NCBI GenBank assembly: GCA_017304475.1
Contig: JAFKKV010000014.1
Coordinates: forward strand, 310,001 to 374,000
Length of the DNA: 64,000 nt
Direction: 5' to 3'
Origin: Hyphomicrobiales bacterium
GTDB lineage: Bacteria; Pseudomonadota; Alphaproteobacteria; Rhizobiales; Phreatobacteraceae
Shown here piece by piece: positions 25,668 through 34,793 of this stretch (position 1 is the first letter of the stretch; every line of letters begins with the position of its first letter). Made by a program: the position numbers and the translations under genes. The notes beneath the pieces are model-generated. The model was not told where the DNA came from. It did not search any database and saw only the letters and a list, made by a program, of their open reading frames with translations.

Positions 25668-26732
25668 ATGCATGCGAGAACCGAGACCGGCGCCAAGACC
25701 GCGACAGGCACGAAGACCGAGACAGGCACGAAGACGGCCGCGCTCGTCACACGCAGCCTCAGGCTGAACGCCAAGGCCGACAGCGTCGAAACCATCGTGC
25801 CGACCATCGAGGCGCTGCCGCTCGCGCGGCGGCGCGACGAGGATGTCCTGGTCGAGATCCGGGCCGCGGCGGTCAATCCGTCGGACGCCAAGGCAGCCAT
25901 CGGCATGATGCCCTATGCGGTCTTCCCGCGGACGCCCGGCCGCGACTATGCCGGCGTGGTGGTCGACGGCCCCGCCGATCTGATCGGCCGGGAGGTGTTC
26001 GGGTCCTCGGGCGACCTCGGCATCCGCCGCGACGGCACCCATGCCTCCCACCTGGTGGTGGAAGCCGCGGCGCTGGTCGACAAGCCGGCCGGGGTGACGC
26101 TGGCTGAAGCCGCCGGCATCGGCGTGCCCTTCGTCACCGCCCAGGAAGGTTTCCGCCGCGCCGGCATGCCGAAGCCGGGCGAGACGGTGCTGATCCTCGG
26201 CCTCAACGGCAAGGTCGGCCAGGCCGCGGCCCAGATCGCCACCTGGCAGGGCGCCCATGTCATCGGCGTGGTGCGCCGGCCGGAGGATTATGCCGGCCAC
26301 GCCAACGGGCCGGTGACGGTGGTCAATTCGGCCAGCGAAGACGTGGTCGCCCGCGTCAAGGACCTGACCGGCGGCAAGGGCGCCGACATCGTCTACAACA
26401 CGGTCGGCGAACCCTATTACGAGGTGGGCACGCGGTCGCTCCGGGTGCTCGGCCGGCAGATCTTTATCGCCGCGCTGAAACAGACCGTCCCCTTCGACAT
26501 CTTCGCCTTCTACCGGGGCCGCCATACCTATGTCGGCATCGACACGCTGGCCCTGTCCTCGGTGGCGACCGCCGAGGTGTTGCGCGACCTGGTGCCGGGT
26601 TTTGCCGCCGGCGCCCTGAGGCCCTTCCCCATCGAGGACCGCGCGATCTACCCGCTCGACCGGGCGCGCGATGCCTATGTCGCCGTGCTCAGCGCCGCGC
26701 GCGATCGCGTCATCTTCCTGCCGAACGGATAA
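25668..26732 (+). CDS. MDR-superfamily oxidoreductase, quinone reductase-like
   Basis: 354 residues. GRDYAGVVVDGP and the nucleotide-binding LILGLNGKVGQAAAQIA mark a medium-chain dehydrogenase/reductase. Zinc ligands of true alcohol dehydrogenases (GHE, Cys cluster) are absent, so it is of the quinone oxidoreductase/enoyl reductase type. The N-terminal ~20 residues are three copies of a six-residue T-(E/A)-T-G-(A/T)-K repeat (18-bp units, 25680-25733) that precede the normal fold. A role reducing a maleylacetate- or enone-like ring-cleavage product is possible. It starts 13 bases after the BKACE stop. Confidence 0.88.
   Translation: MHARTETGAKTATGTKTETGTKTAALVTRSLRLNAKADSVETIVPTIEALPLARRRDEDVLVEIRAAAVNPSDAKAAIGMMPYAVFPRTPGRDYAGVVVDGPADLIGREVFGSSGDLGIRRDGTHASHLVVEAAALVDKPAGVTLAEAAGIGVPFVTAQEGFRRAGMPKPGETVLILGLNGKVGQAAAQIATWQGAHVIGVVRRPEDYAGHANGPVTVVNSASEDVVARVKDLTGGKGADIVYNTVGEPYYEVGTRSLRVLGRQIFIAALKQTVPFDIFAFYRGRHTYVGIDTLALSSVATAEVLRDLVPGFAAGALRPFPIEDRAIYPLDRARDAYVAVLSAARDRVIFLPNG
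25680..25733 (+). repeat. Three tandem 18-bp units inside the MDR gene
   Basis: Three adjacent 18-base units around the shared core GACAGGCACGAAGAC (first unit more diverged) encode T-(E/A)-T-G-(A/T)-K three times at the MDR N-terminus. The length keeps frame, so copy-number changes would lengthen or shorten the N-terminus. Confidence 0.7.
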
Positions 26733-26737
26733 ATGCC

Positions 26738-27079
26738 ATGCATGTCAACCGCTTCGCCGACCTGAAGCCCTACCAGGCGCCCGGCCACAACGACATGCGC
26801 ATGCTGCGCATGCAGGGCCGCGAGGCCGGCCCCGCCGACCTGCTATGGCTCGGCGTGTCGCAGATCCTGCCCGGCGGCAGCATCGACCTGTCGAGCTCGC
26901 CGGACGAGAAGTTCTACGTGGTCCTGGAAGGCGATCTGACGGTCGAGACCGAGGCGGGCTCGGCGACGCTTGGGCAATGGGACAGCTGCCGCATCGCGCC
27001 GGATGAAAAGCGCGCGCTCAGGAACCTGACCAATCGCACCGTCGTGGTGCTGCTCGCCATGCCCTTGCCCAAACCCTGA
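26738..27079 (+). CDS. Small cupin-domain protein
   Basis: 113 residues, single cupin barrel: LPGGSIDLSSSPDEKFYVVLEGDLTV split over about 47-70, then RIAPDEKRALRN. The usual metal histidines are largely replaced (S/D/E positions), so a metal site is uncertain. ATG 26738 lies 5 bases past the MDR stop. In catabolic operons such cupins act as isomerases, lyases or accessory binding proteins; here the role is unknown. Confidence 0.82.
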   Translation: MHVNRFADLKPYQAPGHNDMRMLRMQGREAGPADLLWLGVSQILPGGSIDLSSSPDEKFYVVLEGDLTVETEAGSATLGQWDSCRIAPDEKRALRNLTNRTVVVLLAMPLPKP

Positions 27080-27220
27080 CCGGAGCACCGCGCCCCAAAC
27101 CGATCATCGACGCACAAGACCATCAGCAAGATCTGGCGATCAGCCAGACGCCGCCCCAAGCCAAGGCTACGCCAAGAAAAGCCGTGTCATGACAAAATAC
27201 AGGATCCGGAGGAACCCCCG

Positions 27221-28192
27221 ATGTCTCGTCTCGACCGCAGGCAAGCCCTTGGACTGACCCTGATCGGCGCGACCGGCCTTGCCCTTGGCAGCCGGCCGGC
27301 GCTGGCCCAGGCCGTGCCCAACCAGATGGTCCGGCTGATCGTTCCGTTCAGCGCCGGCAGCATGACCGATATCCTCGCCCGCTCGCTCGCCGAGAAGCTG
27401 CGCGAGAAGTGGAACCAGCAGGTGATCGTCGAGAACCGCCCTGGCATTGCCGGCACCGGCGGCGTCGCCCGCTCGGCGCCGGACGGCCTGACGCTGATGC
27501 TGACCTCCAACGGCCACACGGTGATCCGCAGCGTCAACAAGGACGTCACCTTCGATCCCGTGAAGGACTTCAGCGGCATCGCCAAGGTCGCCTCCATGCC
27601 CTCGATCATGGTGGCCCCGCCGGACGGCGACATCCGCACGCTGAAAGACCTGATCGAGGCAGCCAAGGCGAAGCCCGGCCAGCTCAATTACGGCTCGGCC
27701 GGTCTCGGCAGCTCGACCGGCATCGCCGCGGAAGTCTTCCGTCATGTCACCGGCACGCGCATGCAGCTGGTGCCCTATCGCGGCATGCCCGAGAGCCAGA
27801 CCAGTGTGCTGCGCGGCGACAGCGCCTTCTGTTTCACCTTCTTCAATGTCGGCGGCGACCTGATCCAGGCCGGCCGGCTGCGCGCCCTGGCGGTCACCGG
27901 CGAGGCGCGCATGGCGCAGCTGCCGGGCGTGCCGACCTTCAAGGAAGCCGGCCTCGCCGATTTCGCCTACGACGCCTGGTTCGGCGTCATGGGACCGGCC
28001 GGCATGCCGAAACCGCTGGTCGCGCAGATCGCCCGCGACATTGCCGCGGGGCTCGGCGACGCCGACATCAAGACCCGTTTCGAGCAGCAGGGCGTCAATC
28101 TCACCAGCACCACGCCGGAGGCCTTCGACGCCGAGATCGCCGGCGACGCCGAGCGATACGGTCCGCTGGTCCGTCAAGCCGCCGGCGGCTGA
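27221..28192 (+). CDS. Bug/TctC-family periplasmic binding protein
   Basis: 323 residues. Signal peptide with twin-arginine-like DRRQALGLTLIGATGLAL ending near LAQA (about residue 30), then the Bug fold: RLIVPFSAGSMTDILAR, VIVENRPGIAG, LNYGSAGLGSSTGIAAE, VPYRGMPES. Bug proteins bind small carboxylates or aromatics. No TctAB membrane genes are here, so it either works with a partner elsewhere or is a sensor-type binder. GGAGGAACCCCC precedes ATG 27221. It lies between the ring-cleavage operon and the exported amidohydrolase. Confidence 0.9.
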   Translation: MSRLDRRQALGLTLIGATGLALGSRPALAQAVPNQMVRLIVPFSAGSMTDILARSLAEKLREKWNQQVIVENRPGIAGTGGVARSAPDGLTLMLTSNGHTVIRSVNKDVTFDPVKDFSGIAKVASMPSIMVAPPDGDIRTLKDLIEAAKAKPGQLNYGSAGLGSSTGIAAEVFRHVTGTRMQLVPYRGMPESQTSVLRGDSAFCFTFFNVGGDLIQAGRLRALAVTGEARMAQLPGVPTFKEAGLADFAYDAWFGVMGPAGMPKPLVAQIARDIAAGLGDADIKTRFEQQGVNLTSTTPEAFDAEIAGDAERYGPLVRQAAGG

Positions 28193-28285
28193 GCCACTGC
28201 GCCGGCCGAGACGAAAGACACCCGGTCGCACGGCGCCCCGCCGCGGCGACCCTCCTGCTCCGTCACCCCGAGATCGGACCTCCCC

Positions 28286-29770
28286 ATGGGATCTGACCAA
28301 GACAACCTATCGGCCGGCATCGGCCGCCGCTCCTTGCTGGCGGCCGGCGCCGCCGCCGCGGCCGCCGCGCTGGCCACGCCCGCCAGGGCCCAGGCGCCGG
28401 CATCGCCCTCGAACATCCGCGATCGCAATTCCATCCTGATCCGTGGCGCCACCATCGTGTCGATGGATCCGGCCGTCGGCGATCTCGTCCGTGGCGACAT
28501 CCTGATCGAGAATGGCGCCATCTGGTCGATCGGCACCAATATCGCCGCGCCGACCGACGCCCTGATCATCGACGGGTCGGGCAAGATCGCCTGCCCGGGC
28601 TTCGTCAACGGCCATGTCCATCTGCCGCAGACCCTGCAGCGCGGGCTCTCCGCCGACCATTCCTTCGGCGACTATTTCCGCACCGTCGTGCTGCGCTATT
28701 CCAACCGCATGACGCCCACCGACGTGGCGCTCGGCGTGCGCGCCGGCGGCCTGCAGGAAATGGCCGCGGGCACCACCACCATCGTCGACTGGAACCGCGA
28801 GGTGATCTCGCCCGACCATGCCGATGCCGCGGTCGACGGCCATTTCGCCTCCGGCGCGCGCGCCGTGCTCTGCTACACCGTGCCGCTTCGGTCCCAGGAC
28901 GGCGCGACGCCCAATCACGCCCGCATGCTCGCCCATGCCAGGACGCTCAAGGCCGGCAGGCTCGCCTCCGAGACCGGCCGCGTCCGGCTCGGCGTCTGCC
29001 TGCCCGGGCCGGACTTCATGGCGCTGGAACCGGCGCTCGCCGATCTCGCCATGCTGCGCGAGCTCGGCGTGCTCACCGCCTTCCACTGCGGTGCGCCGAT
29101 CTATGCCGCCCGCAAGAAGCGGGTCGTCGCGACATTGGCCGAGCAGGGTTTCATCGACCACAACACCCAGCTCGTCCACGCCAATGACCTCGACCTCGAC
29201 GAATACAAGATCGCCGCCGACAAGGGGGCATCGCTCGCCTCCACGCCCGAGGCCGAAATGCATATGGGTCACGGCTTTTCGGCGATCGGCCGGGCGCGCG
29301 ACGCGGGTCTGCGCTTCAGCCTCGGCACCGACATTCCCTCCGCCTTCGGCGGCGGCATGCTGTCGCAGATGCGCGCCGCCTATTCAGCCGATCTGGCGCT
29401 GCGCAATGCCGCGGCCTTCCGCGACACCGGCAAGGCACCCGAGGTGAAACCCTGGTCGGCCCGCGCCATGCTGGAAGCGCTGACGATCGGCGCGGCGCGG
29501 GCGATCAACATGGACCGGATCATCGGCTCGCTGGCGCCGGGCAAACGTGCCGACATCCTGCTGTTCGACGGCGGCTCGGCCGGCCTGGCGCCGGTCCTCG
29601 ACCCGGTCGGCACCATCGTGCTGCAGGCGACGCCCGCCGATATCGACACGGTCATCGTCGACGGCCGGGTGATGAAATCCGGCGGCCGCCTCACCGATCC
29701 GGAATTGCCCGGCATCGTCGACGCGGTGAAGGCGCGGGCAGCCGCCATGGTCGAGGCGGCGACCCGCTGA
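28286..29770 (+). CDS. Exported TRZ/ATZ-type amidohydrolase with Tat-like signal
   Basis: 494 residues. The N-terminus GIGRRSLLAAGAAAAAAALA with cleavage near ARAQ (about 35) looks like a twin-arginine signal, unusual for this normally cytoplasmic family. Metal ligands H110 and H112 (NGHVHLPQ), H267 (FHCG), H298 (LVHAND) and D349 (GTDIPS) are present; the HxxE glutamate is replaced by A270. It shares SMDPAVGDLVRGDILIENG and PGKRADILLFD with the three cytoplasmic paralogues but is clearly more distant. It may process the compound in the periplasm before uptake. Confidence 0.88.
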   Translation: MGSDQDNLSAGIGRRSLLAAGAAAAAAALATPARAQAPASPSNIRDRNSILIRGATIVSMDPAVGDLVRGDILIENGAIWSIGTNIAAPTDALIIDGSGKIACPGFVNGHVHLPQTLQRGLSADHSFGDYFRTVVLRYSNRMTPTDVALGVRAGGLQEMAAGTTTIVDWNREVISPDHADAAVDGHFASGARAVLCYTVPLRSQDGATPNHARMLAHARTLKAGRLASETGRVRLGVCLPGPDFMALEPALADLAMLRELGVLTAFHCGAPIYAARKKRVVATLAEQGFIDHNTQLVHANDLDLDEYKIAADKGASLASTPEAEMHMGHGFSAIGRARDAGLRFSLGTDIPSAFGGGMLSQMRAAYSADLALRNAAAFRDTGKAPEVKPWSARAMLEALTIGAARAINMDRIIGSLAPGKRADILLFDGGSAGLAPVLDPVGTIVLQATPADIDTVIVDGRVMKSGGRLTDPELPGIVDAVKARAAAMVEAATR

Positions 29771-29775
29771 GCAAG

Positions 29776-29836
29776 TGATCGGTTCGGCTTGGTCGCGAAG
29801 GCGGCGGCGCGCCGGGATGCGCCGCCGGACCGATCA
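29776..29836. terminator. Hairpin between convergent genes
   Basis: Outer arms TGATCGGT (29776-29783) and ACCGATCA (29829-29836) enclose a GC-rich inner stem CGGCGGCGC / GCGCCGCCG. It lies between the exported amidohydrolase and the convergent small gene whose stop codon it includes. No U-run, so termination is only likely. Confidence 0.45.
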
Positions 29837-30028
29837 GGACAGGTCGCCCTTGACGACCGGCAAATCGCGCGGCGCCTGCTCGTGGAGCAGCCGCGTCGGC
29901 GCCATGATGACCGATGCCGGCTGGTTGTGCATGGCCGCGTCGGAGGTTTGCGGCGCGATCAGCACCTTGCCCCAGAATGCCAGGGTCGCGACCAGGACGC
30001 CGGCGGCGAAATATCCGAATTTCGACAT
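29834..30028 (-). CDS. Small single-pass membrane protein of unknown function
   Basis: 64 residues: MSKFGYFAAGVLVATLAFWGKVLI is one membrane segment (or an uncleaved signal), followed by a short hydrophilic tail with several prolines (APTRLLHEQAPRDLPVVKG). AGGAG lies six bases before ATG 30028, which supports translation. I do not recognise a family. Confidence 0.55.
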   Translation of the reverse strand: MSKFGYFAAGVLVATLAFWGKVLIAPQTSDAAMHNQPASVIMAPTRLLHEQAPRDLPVVKGDLS

Positions 30029-30287
30029 GACGAAACTCCTGCGTTCGGTGCCGCGCACCACGCTCAAGATGTCGAATTCTCAAATTCCCCGCATAAGCAA
30101 TCCGCTTGCCCGCCACCGGGAAAGGCAGCGTGCACAAGGGTTGGCTTTGTTTTGATGGCCGGGAGGATAGGCGAGTTTCACCGATCGTCAATGCGAAATA
30201 AGCGGCAGGAACCGCGACTGCCGACCGCAGATATTGCACCGCAGAAAGACGAAAGCGCCCACCTCCGGGCGCTCGGCCGGCCATCGA

Positions 30288-31562
30288 TCAGGCGGCGATC
30301 GCCTCGCGCCCGTCATGGGTTGCGACCGTCAGGTCGACGATCTCGCCGGGTTCGACCGGCGATTTGAACCGCACTGGCGTGAAATGCTGGGTGCGACCGA
30401 GATCGCGGGTTTCGGTCAGCACCTGGAACGGCCGGCCGACCATGCCGTCGAGATGCGCCGTCAGCGCCGCCTCGCCGCGACTGCGAAGGCGGCGCGCTCG
30501 CTCCTTCACGATCTCGCGAGGCACCTGCGGCATGCGTGCGGCCGGCGTGCCCGGCCGGGCCGAGAACGGGAAGACATGGAGATGGGTGAGATCGCATTCC
30601 GCGACGATGTCGAGCGAGCGGGCGAACATCTCCTCGGTCTCGGTCGGGAAGCCGGCAATGATATCGGCGCCGAACACCATGTCCGGCCGCAGGCGCCGCA
30701 CCTGCTGGCAGAACGCGATGGCGTCGCCCCGCAAATGCCGGCGCTTCATGCGCTTCAGCACCATGTCGTCGCCGGCCTGCAGGGACAGGTGCAGATGCGG
30801 CATGAAGCGCGCCTCCCCACCGATCACATCGAACAGGTCGGCATCGGCCTCGACCGAATCGATCGAGGAAATACGCAGCCGCTCGAGCTCCGGCACATGT
30901 TTGAGGATCGCTTTGACCAGGGCACCGAGCTTCGGCTCGCCTGGCAGGCCCTGGCCGTAGCTGGTGATGTCGACGCCGGTCAGCACCACCTCGCGATAGC
31001 CGTTCTCGCTCAGCCGGCGCACCTGCGCCACCACCTCGCCCATCGGCACCGACCGGGAATTGCCCCGGCCATAGGGGATGATGCAGAAGGTGCAGCGATG
31101 GTCGCAGCCGTTCTGCACCTGGACGAAGGCTCGCGACCGCCCGGTCAGGCCGTCGACCAGGTGCAGCGCCTGCTCGCGCACTGCCATGATGTCGTTGACC
31201 GCTACCTTTTCGGTCGCCGCCACGCCGAAATCCGGGCCGCGCGCCAACACCTTGCGGGTCTCACTCCAGGCCGCCGCCTTCATCTTCTCGTCATTGCCGA
31301 TGACCCGGTCGACCTCGGCCATTTCGGCGAACATCTCCGGCTCGGTCTGAGCCGCGCAGCCGGTCACCACGATCCGCGCCGTCGGGTTTTCGCGCTTCAT
31401 GCGCCGGATGGTCTGGCGGGCCTGGCGCGTCGCTTCCGCCGTCACCGCGCAGGTATTGACGATGATGGCCTCGCCCAGCCCGGCCTCGGAGGCGAGCTTC
31501 TGCATCACCTCGGATTCGGAGGTGTTCAGCCGGCAGCCGAAGGTGACGACCTCGACCGTCAT
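30288..31562 (-). CDS. mtaB: tRNA N6-threonylcarbamoyladenosine methylthiotransferase
   Basis: 424 residues, radical-SAM methylthiotransferase. The N-terminal UPF0004 domain has cluster cysteines C10 (FGCRLN), C38 (NTCAV) and C69 (TGCAA). The radical SAM motif CDHRCTFCIIPYGRG provides C153, C157 and C160. FGCRLNTSES fits the MtaB (t6A37 to ms2t6A37) subgroup rather than MiaB or RimO. It begins 3 bases after the dapF stop, a pairing common in Hyphomicrobiales. Confidence 0.94.
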   Translation of the reverse strand: MTVEVVTFGCRLNTSESEVMQKLASEAGLGEAIIVNTCAVTAEATRQARQTIRRMKRENPTARIVVTGCAAQTEPEMFAEMAEVDRVIGNDEKMKAAAWSETRKVLARGPDFGVAATEKVAVNDIMAVREQALHLVDGLTGRSRAFVQVQNGCDHRCTFCIIPYGRGNSRSVPMGEVVAQVRRLSENGYREVVLTGVDITSYGQGLPGEPKLGALVKAILKHVPELERLRISSIDSVEADADLFDVIGGEARFMPHLHLSLQAGDDMVLKRMKRRHLRGDAIAFCQQVRRLRPDMVFGADIIAGFPTETEEMFARSLDIVAECDLTHLHVFPFSARPGTPAARMPQVPREIVKERARRLRSRGEAALTAHLDGMVGRPFQVLTETRDLGRTQHFTPVRFKSPVEPGEIVDLTVATHDGREAIAA

Positions 31563-31565
31563 GGC

Positions 31566-32432
31566 TCAGGCGGCCGCCTGGAACAAGGCCGGATCGAAGG
31601 CGCCGGCATGTTCGAGTTCGGTCGGGCCGGTCATGATGACGTGGTTGTCGTCGCGCCATTCGACCTCGAGGTCTCCGCCCGGCAGCGAAATGGTCGCCGA
31701 CCGGCCGGTGCGCCGGGTGCGCGCCGCCGAGACGAGCACCGCGCAGGCGGCCGAGCCGCAGGCCCGGGTGATGCCGGTGCCGCGCTCCCAAACCCGCAGC
31801 ACGATCAGCTCTGGCGACTTGACCGCGGCCAGTGAAATATTCGCCCGATCCGGGAAGATCGGATGGTTCTCCAGGAGCGGCCCGATCTTGGCGAGATCAA
31901 AGGCATAGGGGTCGTCGACCCAGAACACCGCATGCGGATTGCCCATCGACACGACCGAGGGCGAGTGCAGCACCGGTGCGTCGATCGGGCCGATCTGCAG
32001 CTCGATGGCGCGGGTATCGCGGAACTCCTCGGCGAGCGGAATGTCCCGCCAGCCGAACTTCGGCTCACCCATGTCGACCGAAAACGTCTCCTGGGCAATC
32101 CGCCGGCAGACCAGCAGGCCGGCCTTGGTCTCGACCGTGACGCTGTCGCGGCTGGTGCCCTCGGTGAGCACCCAGGCGACGCAGCGCGTGCCGTTGCCGC
32201 AAGCGCCCGCTTCCGATCCGTCGTTATTGTAGATGCGGACGAAGGCCTCGGTGCCGGCCATGCGCGGCGCATGCAGCACCATCAGCTGATCGAAATGCGT
32301 GCCTTCGCCGCCGGCGATGGCACGCGCCTCGGCAGCCGTCACCACATGGCTCGACTTTCTGAGGTCGACCACCACGATTTCATTTCCGGCGCCGTTCATC
32401 TTCCAGAACGGCTGGTGCGCAAGCGGGCTCAT
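31566..32432 (-). CDS. dapF: Diaminopimelate epimerase
   Basis: 288 residues. It interconverts LL- and meso-diaminopimelate for lysine and peptidoglycan. The catalytic cysteine pair is C78 (GACGNGTRC) and C225 (ACGSAAC), with [12 protein letters not shown] at the start and [11 protein letters not shown] mid-protein. ATG 32432 matches the family N-terminus; an in-frame ATG at 32447 would add five residues. It is co-transcribed with mtaB. Confidence 0.95.
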   Translation of the reverse strand: MSPLAHQPFWKMNGAGNEIVVVDLRKSSHVVTAAEARAIAGGEGTHFDQLMVLHAPRMAGTEAFVRIYNNDGSEAGACGNGTRCVAWVLTEGTSRDSVTVETKAGLLVCRRIAQETFSVDMGEPKFGWRDIPLAEEFRDTRAIELQIGPIDAPVLHSPSVVSMGNPHAVFWVDDPYAFDLAKIGPLLENHPIFPDRANISLAAVKSPELIVLRVWERGTGITRACGSAACAVLVSAARTRRTGRSATISLPGGDLEVEWRDDNHVIMTGPTELEHAGAFDPALFQAAA

Positions 32433-32599
32433 GGGACAGCACGTCATCCAATAGCGAAGGTCATGCACTAAAAAGCATGGCTTTGAGAGTGACGCCGAGG
32501 CGTTTCCGTTCTCTATATAGGTTATCGTCGTTCTGTCCAAAATGGCCGTGCCGCAAAGCTCCCGGCCGGCCTTTGAAAGCATGTGAGAGGCAGCAAGCC

Positions 32600-33376
32600 A
32601 TGAAGCCAGCGCTCCTGTCCGCGATGCTCGCTGCCGGCCTGTCCGTGCCGGCGCCGCCGCTTCTCGCCCAGGCCCAGCCCGCGCCGCCTGCGCAGCAGGC
32701 CCAGCCGCTGCCCCAACCCGCCAGCCCGCCGGCGCCCGCCGTGCCACCGACGGCGGCTGCACCCGCGCCGGAAGCTCCGGCTGTCCCGGCCCCGCCGCCG
32801 GTCGCTGCCCCCGCCCCGCAGCCGCCGGCCGCCGGCGCCCCGGCGCCGGAGACCCCGCCGGCCACGGCGCAGACACCGCCCGCCAGGCCCGGCGATATCG
32901 TCGAATCCGCGGGCTTCGGCGACGAGGTCACGCTGACGGCCCGTCCCGCTCTGGTCTTGTCGGGGCGCGCCACCTGGGATGATCTCTACGGCACCTTCCG
33001 TCGCAGCCTGGAACAGTTGAACGGCCTTGCCCGGGCGCAAGGGGCGGTTGCCGCCGGACCGCCGATGATCCGTTTCGTGTCCTCGACCGACGAACAGGCC
33101 GACTATGAGGCGATCCTGCCGGTGGTGGCGCTGAGCCAGGCCCCGGAACGCTATTTGCCGGCCCGTCCCGGCGCGACACCGGCGGGACAGGCTTACCGGT
33201 TCGTCCATTTCGGCGGCTACGACACGATGGAACAGACCTACGACGAGATCACCAATTTCCTCGACGAGCGTTCGATCCAGGCGGAGGATTCCTTCGTCGA
33301 GGAATATGTCCGCGATCCCGAGACCACCTCGGAAGTGGACCTGGCGACCTTCATCTACGTCTTTCCGAAACGCTGA
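32600..33376 (+). CDS. Exported protein with Pro/Ala-rich linker and GyrI-like ligand-binding domain
   Basis: 258 residues. A signal peptide (to about LAQA, residue 22) is followed by ~80 residues of Pro/Ala-rich low complexity. Then comes a domain with the GyrI/AraC-effector-binding pattern: [53 protein letters not shown]. This fold normally binds small hydrophobic molecules in the cytoplasm, so an exported version is unusual. ATG 32600 follows GAGAGGCAGC; upstream codons in frame are unlike coding sequence. Confidence 0.82.
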   Translation: MKPALLSAMLAAGLSVPAPPLLAQAQPAPPAQQAQPLPQPASPPAPAVPPTAAAPAPEAPAVPAPPPVAAPAPQPPAAGAPAPETPPATAQTPPARPGDIVESAGFGDEVTLTARPALVLSGRATWDDLYGTFRRSLEQLNGLARAQGAVAAGPPMIRFVSSTDEQADYEAILPVVALSQAPERYLPARPGATPAGQAYRFVHFGGYDTMEQTYDEITNFLDERSIQAEDSFVEEYVRDPETTSEVDLATFIYVFPKR

Positions 33377-33472
33377 TCTCCGCAATGCCGGGCTCCCGGC
33401 GCCCGGCTCCACCTGCGATACCGGGCCGCGTCACGCCAAGGGCACGCGGCCCCCAGGATTGAAAGAAGACCC

Positions 33473-34231
33473 ATGACGACTGCCCGCTTCGACCCCGTCA
33501 TGGACGAGATGATCGTCCATCAAGGCGTGCCCTATTTGCAGGTGCTGAGCCATATCGCGCATATCGGCAAGGCGCGGAGCTATCTCGAGATCGGCACCAA
33601 TGAAGGATTTTCGCTGGCCGGCATCCCCTGTGCCTCGATCGCGATCGATCCGCAATTCGTGCTCAAGCGCGACGTGATCGGCAACAAGCCGATCTGCCTG
33701 ATGTACCAATGCACGAGCGACGACTTCTTCCGGCGCCACGATCCGAAGGCCCTGCTCGGCGGCCCGATCGATCTCGCCTTTCTCGACGGCATGCATCTCT
33801 ACGAATATCTGCTGCGGGATTTCATCAATACGGAGAAGAATTGCGAGACGGCCTCGATCATCGCGCTGCATGATTGCCTGCCGCCGACCGCCGAGATGAC
33901 CACGCGCACCCGCCGCGAGGCGCTGCAAAATCCGAAATTCAGGACGTACTGGACCGGCGACGTCTGGAAAACCGCCGCCATCCTGCAAAAATACCGGCCC
34001 GATCTGAAACTGACCTTCCTGGACGCTCCGCCGACCGGCCTTCTGCTCTGCACCAATCTCGACCCGCGCTCGACGCTGCTGAGCGAACGCTATGACGAGA
34101 TCGTCGCGGAATTCGCACCGCGCGGCGACGATTACAGCCGCCTGCGCGACTTCATCGCCGCGGTCAAGGTGACGCCGACCAGTGCGGTCGAAACGCGGCA
34201 GGGCCTGCGCGCGTTGACGCGCCCAGGCTGA
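33473..34231 (+). CDS. Class I SAM-dependent methyltransferase (Methyltransf_24-like)
   Basis: 252 residues. SYLEIGTNEGFSLAGI is the SAM-binding motif I, AIDPQF motif II, and DLAFLDGMHLYEYLLRDF with IALHDC are characteristic of the Methyltransf_24 group, often linked to O-methylation or glycan and natural-product modification. No neighbouring gene points to a substrate. Confidence 0.85.
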   Translation: MTTARFDPVMDEMIVHQGVPYLQVLSHIAHIGKARSYLEIGTNEGFSLAGIPCASIAIDPQFVLKRDVIGNKPICLMYQCTSDDFFRRHDPKALLGGPIDLAFLDGMHLYEYLLRDFINTEKNCETASIIALHDCLPPTAEMTTRTRREALQNPKFRTYWTGDVWKTAAILQKYRPDLKLTFLDAPPTGLLLCTNLDPRSTLLSERYDEIVAEFAPRGDDYSRLRDFIAAVKVTPTSAVETRQGLRALTRPG

Positions 34232-34243
34232 GCATGGCCGAAA

Positions 34244-34274
34244 GCCCGCATCCGCGGGCGGCTTTGGCCGCCCG
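34244..34274. terminator. Hairpin(s) between convergent genes
   Basis: Two mutually exclusive stems: GCCCGC-ATCC-GCGGGC (34244-34259) and CGGGCGGC-TTTG-GCCGCCCG (34255-34274). They lie between the methyltransferase stop (34231) and the L,D-transpeptidase stop (34278), fitting a bidirectional terminator; no clear U-run. Confidence 0.5.
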
Positions 34275-34277
34275 TGG

Positions 34278-34793
34278 TCAGCGTGTGACCACGACCCGCG
34301 TGCCGACGCTGACGCGGCTCATCAGGTCCACCACATCCGCATTGTGCATGCGGAAACAGCCGTAGGACGCCGCGCGACCGACCGAGTTCGGCGCATTGGT
34401 GCCGTGAATGGCATATTCGCCGCCGGCCAGCGTCATCGCGGCCTCGCCCATCGGGTTGTTCGGCGCGCCGCCTGGAATGAGATCGGGAATGTTCGGCCGG
34501 TCATGCTTGACCACGGCGGGCGGCGCCCAGGCCGGACGGACATGGCGGCCGTTGATGACGGTCACGCCTTCCCATTGCTTGCTCGCCATGCCGACCGCCA
34601 CCGTATAGCGGATCGCCGTGCCGTCGGCCTGCACCAGGTAAAGCCGGCGCTCGGAATTGCGGATGATGATCGTTCCGGGCTCGGCATTCATGTTCAGGCG
34701 CACGATGTCGCGCGCCTCTACTTGGCTGGCGGCGCCGAAAATCGGCGCGACAAAACACGCGGCGGCAAGCCACCGTAACATTCTCGTCCCCAT
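34278..34793 (-). CDS. L,D-transpeptidase (YkuD domain)
   Basis: 171 residues. Signal peptide to about VEA (residue 27), then the YkuD fold: IIIRNSERRLYLVQADG and the active-site segment HGTNAPNSVGRAASYGCFRM with catalytic histidine and cysteine. It forms 3-3 peptidoglycan cross-links or attaches proteins to peptidoglycan in the periplasm. ATG 34793 is used; ORF ends with the usual VGTRVVV strand. Confidence 0.94.
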   Translation of the reverse strand: MGTRMLRWLAAACFVAPIFGAASQVEARDIVRLNMNAEPGTIIIRNSERRLYLVQADGTAIRYTVAVGMASKQWEGVTVINGRHVRPAWAPPAVVKHDRPNIPDLIPGGAPNNPMGEAAMTLAGGEYAIHGTNAPNSVGRAASYGCFRMHNADVVDLMSRVSVGTRVVVTR

